From positions 1 to 35,020 of the forward strand of contig JALUDX010000130.1 of NCBI GenBank assembly GCA_027053355.1: a stretch of DNA of 35,020 bases, given 5' to 3'. Positions 15,357 to 23,733 of the stretch are shown here, piece by piece (the stretch's first letter is position 1; every line of letters starts with the position of its first letter). Both the position numbers and the translations under genes were made by a program. This DNA comes from Anaerolineales bacterium (lineage in GTDB: Bacteria > Chloroflexota > Anaerolineae > Anaerolineales > DRMV01). Under the pieces are notes generated by a model. That model did no database searches, was not told the origin of the DNA, and worked only from the letters and a program-made list of their open reading frames with translations.

Positions 15357-16169
15357 TTACGGCGCTGGACCGTTGTAGTAGGAAATCGGCACCCACAGGC
15401 GCAGCGGGCCTTTGAGGTGGAAGCCGGGAGCCATCTCCAGTTCCACGATGCAATCGATGGCCTTCTTTCCATGCCAGAGTTCCCCGCCGCTCAAAGGCGT
15501 TTTTGGAGGAAGAGAGAGGGTGATGTTTTCCACAGTGACGAACACATTGGGCACCGGCGTGCGATAAGTGGGGGGGCCGTTGTTGGTGGGGAAAAGGGAA
15601 ATCGTTTTGCGCATTTCTGGCGTGAGTAGCGGCTTTTTGTCTGGGGGAAGGTAAATCTGCCGTAGCCCTCGAATGAAGTGAAGCGTAGCGCCCGGCCTTC
15701 CTCCCGTGGGGGGAGATGGTGGATAAGGCGGAAAAGGGGTGGCAATTTGAGATGGCGCGATGCCAAAGACTTGAAAGGCGAAGGTGATCTCAAGAGAGTA
15801 GTTGTGGGGAGAGTCCCAATATCTATTGTAGCCTTCAACAAAAATCAGGATGTTGGGTGCCTGGGGAAGGCGGTAATACCCCGCCCAACGCCCCCACAGA
15901 TTGAGGTTCTTCATGGGGAGATACCGGTAAGCGCCGTCTTCGAGAGGGCTGAAAGGCAGCGGCGGCGGGGTGGGGAGGTCGGCAGCAGGGGCGGCAGTGG
16001 CCTTCGGCAAGGCCGTGGCAGTAGCAGTAGGGATGGGGGATGTGACAGGCGGCGTGGCCGTCTCCGGCGCTATCGTACGGACGGGTGTCAGCCAATGAGG
16101 TTGCGAGCGGTGCTGACAGCCGACCAGCATGAAAACGAAAAGGATGCCTGACCAGATCGCCGATTTCAT
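15357..16169 (-). CDS. Putative lipoprotein of unknown function
   Basis: ATG 16169 is chosen because GGAGG stands seven bases upstream and the product then opens with a lipoprotein signal: MKSAIWSGILFVFMLVGC with lipobox LVGC. An upstream in-frame ATG (16211) would put 14 extra residues before the signal. The 270-residue protein has a Thr/Pro/Ala-rich linker (about 25-70) as in cell-surface lipoproteins, then a beta-rich region with many aromatic residues and no catalytic motif that I recognise. It is a monocistronic unit between a terminator-like hairpin and a family A element. Function is unknown. Confidence 0.75.
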   Translation of the reverse strand: MKSAIWSGILFVFMLVGCQHRSQPHWLTPVRTIAPETATPPVTSPIPTATATALPKATAAPAADLPTPPPLPFSPLEDGAYRYLPMKNLNLWGRWAGYYRLPQAPNILIFVEGYNRYWDSPHNYSLEITFAFQVFGIAPSQIATPFPPYPPSPPTGGRPGATLHFIRGLRQIYLPPDKKPLLTPEMRKTISLFPTNNGPPTYRTPVPNVFVTVENITLSLPPKTPLSGGELWHGKKAIDCIVELEMAPGFHLKGPLRLWVPISYYNGPAP

Positions 16170-16191
16170 GAGGGCGCCTCCAAAAACAAGG

Positions 16192-16229
16192 CTCCCCTGG
16201 CCGCGCGTCAAAGTGCGCGGCCAGGGGAG
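16192..16229 (-). terminator. Strong intrinsic terminator upstream of the lipoprotein gene
   Basis: A perfect 15-bp GC-rich stem (16192-16206 with 16215-16229) has an 8-base loop and, on the minus strand, is followed by CCTTGTTTTT. It ends 22 bases before the lipoprotein start codon and 21 bases after the stop of a small ORF. It either ends that small ORF's transcript or acts as an attenuator for the lipoprotein gene. Confidence 0.7.
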
Positions 16230-16250
16230 AAACCCGTAACCGGGGCGAAT

Positions 16251-16325
16251 TTACGGCTGGGTGGGCGTCGCGTGGTCGCCTGGTACATGTTCGGAGTTGG
16301 GGATGAGATGCAGGGGGATCGGCAT
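16251..16325 (-). CDS. Candidate 24-residue small protein or leader peptide
   Basis: ATG 16325 stands five bases behind AGGAG and opens a 24-codon frame ending in TAA at 16251-16253. The peptide is Pro/His-rich: it starts MPIPLHLIPN and ends TPTQP, with neither a membrane segment nor a run of a single regulatory amino acid. A TATACT -10 lies at 16368-16373 and a strong terminator at 16192-16229, so the unit reads promoter, ribosome site, ORF, terminator. With so short a frame, chance cannot be excluded. Confidence 0.35.
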   Translation of the reverse strand: MPIPLHLIPNSEHVPGDHATPTQP

Positions 16326-16367
16326 TTTTCTCCTGCGGGGTCTACTGTTTCCCCTCGCGGTACTTTC

Positions 16368-16373
16368 AGTATA
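16368..16373 (-). promoter_or_regulatory. Possible -10 of the small ORF or lipoprotein transcript
   Basis: The minus strand reads TATACT, 5/6 of the -10 consensus, about 40 bases before the small ORF start. No good -35 is visible at the proper distance. The rest of the gap 16374-16480 shows nothing beyond a run of nine C (16461-16469). Confidence 0.3.
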
Positions 16374-16480
16374 CCCCAAAAAGAGGAAGTCAGGTTGACG
16401 TTCACGTCATCCAAAGGTTTACATTCGCCCGAGGGCAGTTTTGAGCCTTCGCCGGGATAGCCCCCCCCCGCCCGAGAGAG

Positions 16481-16627
16481 CTCAGGGGCGGACAGTCGCC
16501 CCTGAAGAGAAAAAGTTATGTGGTTATTTTGGCGGCTTCGCCGCCAAAATAACCACACATTTTCTCCCTTTTCCTCTCTGAGAGGCGGGAAGAACAAGGG
16601 CCTGGTCGGCCCCTGTGCGCCTTTGAA
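16481..16627 (+). mobile_element. Family B MITE-like element, copy 2
   Basis: The left end CTCAGGGGCGGACAG forms a short hairpin with CGCCCCTGA; the right end is CTGTGCGCCTTTGAA (16613-16627). In the middle lies a perfect 18-bp stem (16519-16536 with 16540-16557, loop TTC). Flanks are CCCGAGAGAG (16471-16480) and CCCAAAAGAG (16628-16637), an 8/10 match consistent with a decayed 10-bp target duplication. The element lies 59 bases downstream of the nrdJ stop and might also end its transcript. Confidence 0.75.
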
Positions 16628-16686
16628 CCCAAAAGAGCGGGGGTTGGGGTGCTGTGTGCGTGCAGGGGTTGCTGTTTACATGGGGG

Positions 16687-19350
16687 TTATTTGCACTCAC
16701 TGTAGCCGCAGGCGTAGCAGCGGGCGCACCCTTCGGTATAAACCACCGCGGCCGCGCCGCATTCGGGGCAGATGTCGCCCACTTGGGTGATGTCCAGCGG
16801 CTTTTCGCCTTTTTCTTCAGGCGGGGCTAAGGTCTCTACCGTGTTTTCTGCCGCGGGTTCTTCTTCGCCCTCCAACGGCAGCAGCGAGGGCAGGTTGAGC
16901 GAGAACGTGTGCCGCTCCTCCTCTTCCTCCTCGCCGGTGGAAGGCTCAGATTCCAGATAACGCTTGATGGCCTGAGCGATGCCGTCGGGCAGGGAGCGCA
17001 CCCGGTTGGGGCCGAAGCCCGCGGATCTCCCGCCGCCGATGCCGCTCAACTGCCGCCAGATTTCACGCAGGCGCTCGCGCGGTTCCACCGTAGAGGTGAG
17101 GCGCAAAACGTAGGAAACCAGCCGCCCCATGGCCTCGGAAATCGCCGCGGTTTCCGAACCGGCCTTTGCGGTGTTGATGAACACTTCAAAGGGCTGGCCG
17201 CCGCCGTTTTCGTTGATGGTGATGAAGGCGCGGCCCACCGGCGTCTCAATGCGGTAGGTGCGGCCGCGGAGGACGGACGGCCGCGGCTTCTTCGGCTCGT
17301 TCCACAGGCGGGGCTGCTCGCTCTGCGCGGTGGGGGCTCCCAAGGCCACGTCCTTGCCCTTGGCTTTGGCGGTGGCTTTGGTTTCCAGCACCACCTTTTC
17401 GCGGGAGCCGGTGACGTACACCGTCAAGCCTTTGATGCCCAGTTCCCAGGCCAGTTTGTAGGCCTTGGCCACGTCGTCGGGGGTGGCGTCGGCGGGGAAA
17501 TTCACGGTCTTTGAAATACTATTATCTACGAACACCTGCAACGCGGCTTGGGTGTAAACGTGCTCTTCGGCGGTGATGTCGGAGGCCACCACGAAGGTGT
17601 GCTTGATGTGTTCGGGCACTTCGGGGATGTGCTGGCAGGTGCCCTGTTCCAGCACTTGTTCAATGATGCGGTTGCGGGTTTCTTCGTCCAGCCCGGCTTC
17701 TTCCAGCGCCTTCATGAAGAGGGGGCTGGTGTAGGTGAGTTGCAGGTCTTTGCCGTTGTCGTTGACGTGGCGGATGTAAGCCAAGGCGAACACCGGCTCG
17801 CAGCCGTAGCCTTCTACACCCGAAACGGTGGAAACCGTGCCCGTGGGGGCAATGGTGGTCTGCGCCGCGTTGCGGATGCCGTGTTTGCGGATGCCTTCTA
17901 CGATGGCGTCCCAGTCCAGCGGAGGGCGTCCCCAGTCGGTTTTGGGGCCGCCGCCGAGCCAGTCGGGCCACTGGGGCGGCTGCCACTTCAGGTTTTCGGG
18001 GTCGTAAATGCTGCCTTTGATGGCCGGGAAGGGGCCCCGTTCTTTGGCCAGTTCAATGCTGGTGCGCATGGCGTGGTAGCGCACGAATTCCATCACCTGC
18101 GCGGCAAATTCTTGCCCTTCGGGCGAGCCGTAGCGCACGCCGTTGACGTACATCAGGTCGGCCAAGCCCATGATGCCCAAGCCGATGCGGCGGGCGCGGT
18201 GGGCGGCTTCCTTCAGTTGAGGCACGGCGGGTACATAGGCGTTGGCTTCCACCACATCGTCAAGGAAGCGCACCGCGCGCTCGGTGGTTTCTCGCAGTTT
18301 CTCCCAATCTACCTTGCCGCCGTCGGTGACGTGCTGGGCCAGGTTGATGGAGCCAAGGCAGCAGTTTTCGTAAGGGCCGAGCCACTGCTCGCCACAGGGG
18401 TTTGTGGATTCCAGCGGGTAGAGGTGTGGCACGGGGTTGGCGCGGTTGGCGGTGTCAAGGAAGAGCACACCGGGCTCGCCGTTGTGGTGTGCCTGTTTGA
18501 CGATTTTGTCGAACAGGTCGCGGGCGCGCACCTTGCGGTAGGTCTTGATGGGGATGCCCGCGGCTTCGGCTTGGTCTATGGTGCCGTCAAAATCGTGGTA
18601 GCGCGGGTCAAGCACGTCGGGGAAGCGCAGTTCCCATTCCTCGTCGTTTTCCACTGCTTGCATGAAAGCGTCGGTGATACCCACCGAAATGTTGAAATTG
18701 GTGATGGCGTTTTCGTCAGTTTTGCAGGTGATGAACTCTTCAATGTCGGGATGGTCTACGCGGAGGACGGCCATGTTGGCCCCACGCCTTGAGCCGCCTT
18801 GCGCAATCTCCCCAAATGCTTGGTCGTAAACCCGCAAGAATCCAATTGGGCCTGTGGCTTGGCCAGCCGAAGATTTGACAATGGTGCCCTTGGGGCGCAG
18901 GCGGGAGAAGGAAAAACCGTTGCCGCCGCCGGTCTGCTGGATGAGCGCGGCGTTGCGCAGTGTCATAAAAATGCCCGACTCTTTGCGCCCCATGTCGTCG
19001 GAAATGGGTAGCACAAAGCAGGCCGCCAGTTGCCCCAAGGGCGTACCCGCGCCGGTCCACGTCGGCGAATTGGGGATGTAGCGTTTGGCGATGAGCAGTT
19101 TGTAAAATACCTTAGCCTGGGCAATGATTTGGGCTTTGCTGGCGCCAAACTCGCTTTCGGCCTTGGCCACGTGGTAGGCTACCCGCCAAAACGTTTCTTC
19201 TGGCGTTTCAACCGGCTTGCCGTCAGGCCCTTTGCGCACGTAGCGGCGCACGAAGACCTGATAGGCGTTTTCCGTCAGGTTGACCTTGGGCAGCCCTTTG
19301 GGCAGAGGCGGGGTGGGTAGGAGTCCTTTGGTGGGGGTGGAAGTGGCCAT
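16687..19350 (-). CDS. nrdJ: Adenosylcobalamin-dependent ribonucleoside-diphosphate reductase (class II)
   Basis: The 887-residue enzyme reduces ribonucleotides to deoxyribonucleotides for DNA synthesis, using adenosylcobalamin to make the thiyl radical. Landmarks are Cys111 in [24 protein letters not shown] (about 139-153), [27 protein letters not shown] (Cys319), [12 protein letters not shown] and [19 protein letters not shown]. After an acidic linker (about 810-860) the C-terminus has CPECG and [12 protein letters not shown], a zinc-ribbon tail with the redox cysteines that reload the active site. The start has GAGGAG nine bases upstream. No intein interrupts the gene, although this family often carries them. 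nrdR, its likely repressor, lies just upstream on the same strand. Confidence 0.95.
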   Translation of the reverse strand: MATSTPTKGLLPTPPLPKGLPKVNLTENAYQVFVRRYVRKGPDGKPVETPEETFWRVAYHVAKAESEFGASKAQIIAQAKVFYKLLIAKRYIPNSPTWTGAGTPLGQLAACFVLPISDDMGRKESGIFMTLRNAALIQQTGGGNGFSFSRLRPKGTIVKSSAGQATGPIGFLRVYDQAFGEIAQGGSRRGANMAVLRVDHPDIEEFITCKTDENAITNFNISVGITDAFMQAVENDEEWELRFPDVLDPRYHDFDGTIDQAEAAGIPIKTYRKVRARDLFDKIVKQAHHNGEPGVLFLDTANRANPVPHLYPLESTNPCGEQWLGPYENCCLGSINLAQHVTDGGKVDWEKLRETTERAVRFLDDVVEANAYVPAVPQLKEAAHRARRIGLGIMGLADLMYVNGVRYGSPEGQEFAAQVMEFVRYHAMRTSIELAKERGPFPAIKGSIYDPENLKWQPPQWPDWLGGGPKTDWGRPPLDWDAIVEGIRKHGIRNAAQTTIAPTGTVSTVSGVEGYGCEPVFALAYIRHVNDNGKDLQLTYTSPLFMKALEEAGLDEETRNRIIEQVLEQGTCQHIPEVPEHIKHTFVVASDITAEEHVYTQAALQVFVDNSISKTVNFPADATPDDVAKAYKLAWELGIKGLTVYVTGSREKVVLETKATAKAKGKDVALGAPTAQSEQPRLWNEPKKPRPSVLRGRTYRIETPVGRAFITINENGGGQPFEVFINTAKAGSETAAISEAMGRLVSYVLRLTSTVEPRERLREIWRQLSGIGGGRSAGFGPNRVRSLPDGIAQAIKRYLESEPSTGEEEEEERHTFSLNLPSLLPLEGEEEPAAENTVETLAPPEEKGEKPLDITQVGDICPECGAAAVVYTEGCARCYACGYSECK

Positions 19351-19421
19351 GATTCGCTCCTCGACCTGGGGTGTGGGGAAGAGGGCGGCCTGCAGGCAGG
19401 CCGGCGCTCCAAAAAGAGGAC

Positions 19422-19651
19422 GTGATTTTTCAGCCTTGAAGAAACCGCTGATTACGCAGAAAGTAACTGTTCAGCCTCAAAGAGACGCTACGGATGACGC
19501 AGGCAGAAAACCACAAAAGGTACAGGAAACGGGATGCGGGATGCGGGATGCGGAACGCGGCCGTTGGCGTCATCTTGGAGACGCTGGCGCCCTAAAATCC
19601 GTGTCTATCCGTAATCGTCCGCGGGCCGTTTCCCAAAGGCTGAACAGTGAC
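19422..19651. mobile_element. Family A MITE-like element, copy 2
   Basis: Left end GTGATTTTTCAGCC (19422-19435) and right end GGCTGAACAGTGAC (19638-19651) are inverted repeats (11/14). The flanking octamer AAGAGGAC occurs at 19414-19421 and again at 19652-19659, a likely 8-bp target duplication. A second internal end, GTAACTGTTCAGCC, at 19463-19476 suggests nesting or partial duplication. Right-half words (CCGTGTCTATCC, CGCGGGCCGTTTCCCAAAGG) are the reverse complement of the left part of copy 1. The gap 19351-19785 holds no gene. Confidence 0.75.
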
Positions 19652-19785
19652 AAGAGGACGTCACAATCCTTCCGTGGCAACGTCGCATCGCCCGGCAGCA
19701 GAAAGGTCCTTTCGTGGTTGTATCACTACGGTGGAGAACGTCGGCTTTTCGCCTCTTGCCCCAAAAACGTTCTCCAAACTCGGCT

Positions 19786-20238
19786 TCACCCGGTTTCTAA
19801 CAAACGATCAATCTCATCCCGAATGGCTTTCAGATCGTCTAAACCCAAATACACAATGGCATAGCGGATGTAAGCAATTTGGTCTAACTTTTTGAGCCCT
19901 TCGATGATCATGTCGCCCACCACGCGCGAAGACACCTCGGCTTTGCCCAGCCCCTGCAGTTTGGACTCCACCTCGCCCACCAGCCGTTCAATGCTGGCGC
20001 CAGAGACCGGACGCTTCGCACAGGCAATCCGAATACCTCGCAGCAATTTCTCGCGGTTGAACTCTTCGCGCGTGCCGTCTTGCTTGACGATGAGCGGCGT
20101 CGCCAGCAAAGGACGCTCATAAGTGGTAAAGCGCCGACCGCAGGCCAAGCATTGCCGCCGCCGGCGGATGCCGCCTTGTTTGTCGTGGATTGTGTCGACC
20201 ACTTTGCTTTGGGCGTGACCACAAAAAGGACATTTCAT
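19786..20238 (-). CDS. nrdR: Transcriptional repressor NrdR
   Basis: Starting at ATG 20238, the 150-residue protein begins MKCPFCGH with a zinc ribbon (Cys3, Cys6, Cys30, Cys33) and GIRRRRQCLACGRRFTTYER, the standard NrdR DNA-binding start. An ATP-cone follows (about 46-136; VKQDGTREEFNREKLLRGI and AYIRYAIVYLG). In the family, NrdR senses dATP/ATP and represses ribonucleotide reductase genes through pairs of NrdR boxes. An upstream in-frame ATG (20319) is rejected because it lies at the promoter and adds residues absent from the family. It likely regulates nrdJ and itself. Confidence 0.93.
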   Translation of the reverse strand: MKCPFCGHAQSKVVDTIHDKQGGIRRRRQCLACGRRFTTYERPLLATPLIVKQDGTREEFNREKLLRGIRIACAKRPVSGASIERLVGEVESKLQGLGKAEVSSRVVGDMIIEGLKKLDQIAYIRYAIVYLGLDDLKAIRDEIDRLLETG

Positions 20239-20252
20239 GATGCATCCGCCAT

Positions 20253-20297
20253 ATCTTGGGGTTGGCGCACTCCATGCCCCTGCATCTTGGGGTTGGC
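20253..20297 (-). promoter_or_regulatory. Tandem 14-bp repeats in the nrdR leader, possible operator
   Basis: GCCAACCCCAAGAT (minus strand) occurs at 20284-20297 and again, identical, at 20253-20266, exactly 31 bp apart. The first copy covers the predicted transcription start and the second lies between it and the nrdR ATG. NrdR boxes usually come in pairs about three helical turns apart, so the spacing fits, but the bases do not match the known AT-rich NrdR palindrome. Confidence 0.45.
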
Positions 20298-20326
20298 ATT
20301 TTAGCATACTCCACCCCATAAATCAA
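20298..20326 (-). promoter_or_regulatory. Promoter of nrdR
   Basis: On the minus strand TTGATT (20321-20326), a 17-base spacer and TAAAAT (20298-20303) preceded by TGC make an extended -10 promoter. The predicted start is near 20291. Confidence 0.7.
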
Positions 20327-20436
20327 GGCCCAACGAGGCGCAGTAAGTATTTTTTAAGGGAAAAGTTGGTTTTAACCCACAGGGTAACTTCGTCTCGGCA
20401 AACGGGGGGCGGCACTGAGGCACTGCGGAATTAGGG

Positions 20437-20442
20437 TACAAT
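20437..20442 (+). promoter_or_regulatory. -10 box giving a probably leaderless mRNA
   Basis: TACAAT lies only seven bases before the ATG at 20450, and no Shine-Dalgarno sequence precedes that ATG. The -35 region has only CTGAGG (20415-20420). If this -10 is used, the transcript begins at or next to the start codon. Confidence 0.4.
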
Positions 20443-20449
20443 ACATCCC

Positions 20450-22786
20450 ATGACCACTTTACCCTTTCGCCCTCCCGCGCGCTTCACGTTGGCCACCGAC
20501 GCCCGCTTGCAGGCCGAAACGGCCGGTGAAGATTACGCCTGGCGCCTGCACGCGGCCTTCGGCCTCTGGGAGGCCATGGCCTTGGTCTCCACCTTAGGCT
20601 TGCGGGTGCAGGAAGTGGTCACCTTCCCCTTTGTGGAAGTGGAGGGGCAGCGGCGATGGGCGCCGGAAACTTTCGCCAACGGCCCGCACCTCCTCGCCCT
20701 GACCCCAGCATGGGCGCGGTTGCAATGCGAACCCTTTTTGGGGCTGGTGCTGCAGTGCGAATACTGGGCTGCCCATCCGCAGGGGATGGTCGGCCGGTTG
20801 CACCTGTACAACGAAGGCCACGTGCCCCGCGTGGGTGCCATCGGGGTGGCCGGTGTGCTGCGCCCCTTGCCCGGCGAAGAGGGCGGGCTGGAACCACGAG
20901 AAACCCACGCGGTACACGTCTTACAAGGCGAAGGCGGCGGGCTCAGCCCGGTGCTCTTCCTCACTGGCGGGGCCGAGGGGAGGAGGTCGCCCTTCCCCGC
21001 GCTCACGGTGTCCTTTTCACTGTTGCCGGGGCAAGAGCGTCACCTGACGTGGGTGCAAACCGCGCGGCAAGACCCCGAAGCCGGCTTCGAACTGGCGCGC
21101 CAACTGGCGGCCCGCCCCTGGCCGCCGGTCGAAGCCCGCCTGGCCGTGCTCGAAGCCCAGGTTTTGCACGTCGAAGCCGAAGCACCCGCCCGCTCGTGGG
21201 CCTTTTTGCGCGGGCGCCAGATGGCGTTGCGCCTCCTGCGCCCCCACCCCGACCTGCCGCACCCCTTCTTCGTCACGGCTCGCGGCCCCGACCACGGCGG
21301 CCCTTACGACCCCCAGGCCAGCCACCGCGCGCCTTCGGTGCTCGATGCTTACCACCTGGCCAGCGCGGTCTTCCTCCCCCTCTGGCCCGAGCCGGTGCGC
21401 GGCTGGGTGGCCAACTTCCTCGCCCGCCAGCAAGACAACGGCTTCATCCCCTGGAAGCCCACCCTCCCCACAGCAGGCAACCTGGCTTCTCCTTTGTTGG
21501 TTACCCTGGCTTACCGCGCCTGGCAACACGACCCCACCGGCCTGGCTGGGCTGTACGAGCCCATGCGCCACTTTTTAGAAGCCTGGCAGACCCAAGCCGA
21601 CGCCAACCGCGACGGCCTGCCGGAATGGACGCACCCGCTTCAAATGGGGTTGGCCGACCCGCCCGGCTTCGCCCCCTGGCGCCGCGAATCCCCCGGCGCT
21701 TCCCTCAGCCATGCCGAAAGCCCTGCTTTGTATGCCTTCCTCTTTGCTGCCCTCAACCACTTAGAGGCCATGGCCCAGGCCGGAGAGCGCCCCTTCCCCA
21801 AATCTTTGCAGACCTTCCGCCGCCGCCTGCGCCGCGCCCTCAACGAAATGTGGGATGACGCCCGCCGCGCCCCCCTCTATCGGGATCGGGACACCCACCA
21901 GCGCCCCCCGCACCAGGTGTTGCACAAAGCCCATGGCCGGCAGACCGTCGCCCTTTCCCTCACTTTTGCTTCGCCGCAACGGCTGTTGCTGCATTTCTTC
22001 CCCCAACGGGGCAGCGTCCGCTCGGTGGAGGTGGTGCTGCGCGGCCGCGACGAGCGGGGCAAGCCCTTGGAAGAAATCCTGCCGGCCAGCCGCGTGCAAT
22101 GGTACGAGGGGCGAGGCGTGCTGACCAGCGAGGGGGTGTTCGCCCATCTGGAGGAGGTGCGGGTCGATGGGCTGCGCAGCCGCGACCGCTGGGTGCTGCT
22201 CACCCCCGATTACACCCTCAGCGACATCAGCCTGCTCACTGCGCTGTGGGCTGAAGCCCTGACGCCCGAACAGGCCGAGCAGGTGCGGCGGGCTTTGCGC
22301 GGCGTGCGCGGCTACGGACGCCCCTTTGGCGCACCCCTCAGCCCCCGCGGCGGCAAGAAAGCGCCCCCGTGGCAGCGCGCGGTGCACCTGCCCTGGAACG
22401 CGTTGGCCGTTGAGGGCCTGCTGGCCTACGGCTTCCGGGAAGACGCAGCCCGCCTGCTCACGGCCAGCACCCAGGCCGTAGAACACGCCTTGAGCCACCA
22501 GGGCGCGTTCTTCGAAGCCTACCACGCGGACACCGGCCAGGGGTTAGAACGGGCGGAAATGTTGGCCGGTCTGCCAGCGCCCGCGCTGTGGATGAAGACC
22601 GCGGGGGTGCATCCCCTCACGCCCCGCCGCTTGCGCCTTACCTGGCCCAGCCCCTTTGCCGAGACCTTGCGCTTTGCCTTCTGGGGCTGGAAGGTCATCC
22701 GCGGCCCCAAACGCACCGTGGTCATCACCCCCGACGGCCGCAGCCGCACACTGCCTACGGCCGAACCGTGGGAAATCGCTTTCTGA
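20450..22786 (+). CDS. Six-hairpin glycosidase-like protein (GH63/amylo-alpha-1,6-glucosidase-like)
   Basis: The 778-residue protein lacks a signal peptide or membrane segment. The N-terminal 260 residues look beta-rich. The middle (about 290-500) has the repeating helix pairs of an (alpha/alpha)6 barrel: SVLDAYHLASAVF, NFLARQQDNGFIPWKP, LVTLAYRAWQ and DANRDGLPEWTHPLQ, the last resembling the DxNxDGLPEW signature of GH63, trehalase-like and glucoamylase-like enzymes. A helical and then beta C-terminal part follows. Such enzymes hydrolyse alpha-glucosidic bonds of storage or compatible-solute glycans in the cytoplasm. The catalytic acids are not clear to me, so it could be a divergent or inactive member. 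prmC follows after 25 bases and is probably co-transcribed. Confidence 0.55.
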   Translation: MTTLPFRPPARFTLATDARLQAETAGEDYAWRLHAAFGLWEAMALVSTLGLRVQEVVTFPFVEVEGQRRWAPETFANGPHLLALTPAWARLQCEPFLGLVLQCEYWAAHPQGMVGRLHLYNEGHVPRVGAIGVAGVLRPLPGEEGGLEPRETHAVHVLQGEGGGLSPVLFLTGGAEGRRSPFPALTVSFSLLPGQERHLTWVQTARQDPEAGFELARQLAARPWPPVEARLAVLEAQVLHVEAEAPARSWAFLRGRQMALRLLRPHPDLPHPFFVTARGPDHGGPYDPQASHRAPSVLDAYHLASAVFLPLWPEPVRGWVANFLARQQDNGFIPWKPTLPTAGNLASPLLVTLAYRAWQHDPTGLAGLYEPMRHFLEAWQTQADANRDGLPEWTHPLQMGLADPPGFAPWRRESPGASLSHAESPALYAFLFAALNHLEAMAQAGERPFPKSLQTFRRRLRRALNEMWDDARRAPLYRDRDTHQRPPHQVLHKAHGRQTVALSLTFASPQRLLLHFFPQRGSVRSVEVVLRGRDERGKPLEEILPASRVQWYEGRGVLTSEGVFAHLEEVRVDGLRSRDRWVLLTPDYTLSDISLLTALWAEALTPEQAEQVRRALRGVRGYGRPFGAPLSPRGGKKAPPWQRAVHLPWNALAVEGLLAYGFREDAARLLTASTQAVEHALSHQGAFFEAYHADTGQGLERAEMLAGLPAPALWMKTAGVHPLTPRRLRLTWPSPFAETLRFAFWGWKVIRGPKRTVVITPDGRSRTLPTAEPWEIAF

Positions 22787-22811
22787 GCCCCTACCCTGCC
22801 TTCTACCGCTT

Positions 22812-23669
22812 ATGCTGACCATTGCCCAGGCTCTGCGTCAAACGCGCCGCGTGCTGCAACCCCACAGCACCACCCCCGCGCTCGACGCCCAAACCCTGCT
22901 CGCCGCGCTCACACACCGCCCCCGCGGCTGGCTGTTAGCCCATCCCGAAGCCCGACTCAGCCCCCGGCAATACCGCCGCTGGCAACGCGCCTGCGCCCAA
23001 CTGGCTCGGGGCGTGCCTTTGCCTTACGTGATCGGGCGGTGGTGGTTCTACGGCCGCGAATTCGCGCTGAGCCCTGCGGTGCTCATCCCGCGGCCCGAGA
23101 GCGAAACCCTGGTAACCCACGCCTTGGCCTGGCTGCAGGCACACCCCGGGCGGGTGCGGGCAGCCGATGTGGGCACAGGCAGCGGCATTTTGGCCATCAC
23201 CCTCGCGGCCGAACAGCCGCGGCTGCGCGTCACGGCCACCGACCTCAGCCTGCCCGCGCTGGCGCTGATGCAGGTCAACGCCTGGCGGCACCGCGTTGCG
23301 GCGCGCGTCCACGGCGTGCTGACCGACCTGCTCCGCGCCTGCCTCGGCCCCTTCGACTTGATCGTCGCCAACTTGCCCTACATCCCCCACGAGGCGCTGG
23401 CCGACTTAGCCGTCAGCCGCTACGAGCCCCACCTGGCGTTGGATGGCGGCCCCGACGGCCTGAGGCTGGTGCGCGCTTTGCTCGCCCAGGCCCGGACGCG
23501 GCTGGCTCCTGGCGGGTTGCTGTTGTTAGAAATCGCGGCCGACCAGGGGGAAAAGGCGCGCGGTCTGGCGGCTGAGGCCTTTCCCCAGGCCGAAATCGCT
23601 GTGCACCCCGACCTGGCGGGGCGCCCGCGGGTGGTCGCGGTGCAGCAGCCGCCCGCCGCGCGGTGCTGA
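22812..23669 (+). CDS. prmC: Release factor glutamine methyltransferase PrmC (HemK)
   Basis: ATG 22812 gives the family-typical 285 residues; the open frame further upstream overlaps the preceding gene. An N-terminal helical domain is followed by GVPLPYVIGRWWFYGREFALSPAVLIPRPESE (about 68-98), the S-adenosylmethionine loop DVGTGSGILAITLA (119-132), and VANLPYIP, where the catalytic NPPY motif reads NLPY (187-190). PrmC methylates the Gln of the GGQ motif of release factors on the ribosome-bound or free protein. Its substrate gene prfA lies about 2 kb away on the other strand. The function is secure; I have seen NLPY noted in other lineages, and regard it as tolerated. Confidence 0.9.
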   Translation: MLTIAQALRQTRRVLQPHSTTPALDAQTLLAALTHRPRGWLLAHPEARLSPRQYRRWQRACAQLARGVPLPYVIGRWWFYGREFALSPAVLIPRPESETLVTHALAWLQAHPGRVRAADVGTGSGILAITLAAEQPRLRVTATDLSLPALALMQVNAWRHRVAARVHGVLTDLLRACLGPFDLIVANLPYIPHEALADLAVSRYEPHLALDGGPDGLRLVRALLAQARTRLAPGGLLLLEIAADQGEKARGLAAEAFPQAEIAVHPDLAGRPRVVAVQQPPAARC

Positions 23670-23733
23670 GGCTTTGCCGAAGCACCCGCGGGGGAAGAGT
23701 GAGGGCACTACCATCAATAGCGCCCCCCGGGCT

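Noticed and set aside
16687-19350. Intein in nrdJ or recA
   Set aside because: Both proteins are of normal length and their active-site motifs are uninterrupted.
19351-19421. NrdR boxes upstream of nrdJ
   Set aside because: Neither the AT-rich consensus nor the 14-bp repeat seen at nrdR occurs; only a loose resemblance (CCTGGGGTGTGG) was found.
23670-23733. Terminator between the convergent prmC and antiporter genes
   Set aside because: GGTGCT/AGCACC gives only a 6-bp stem with a long loop and no T-tract on either strand.
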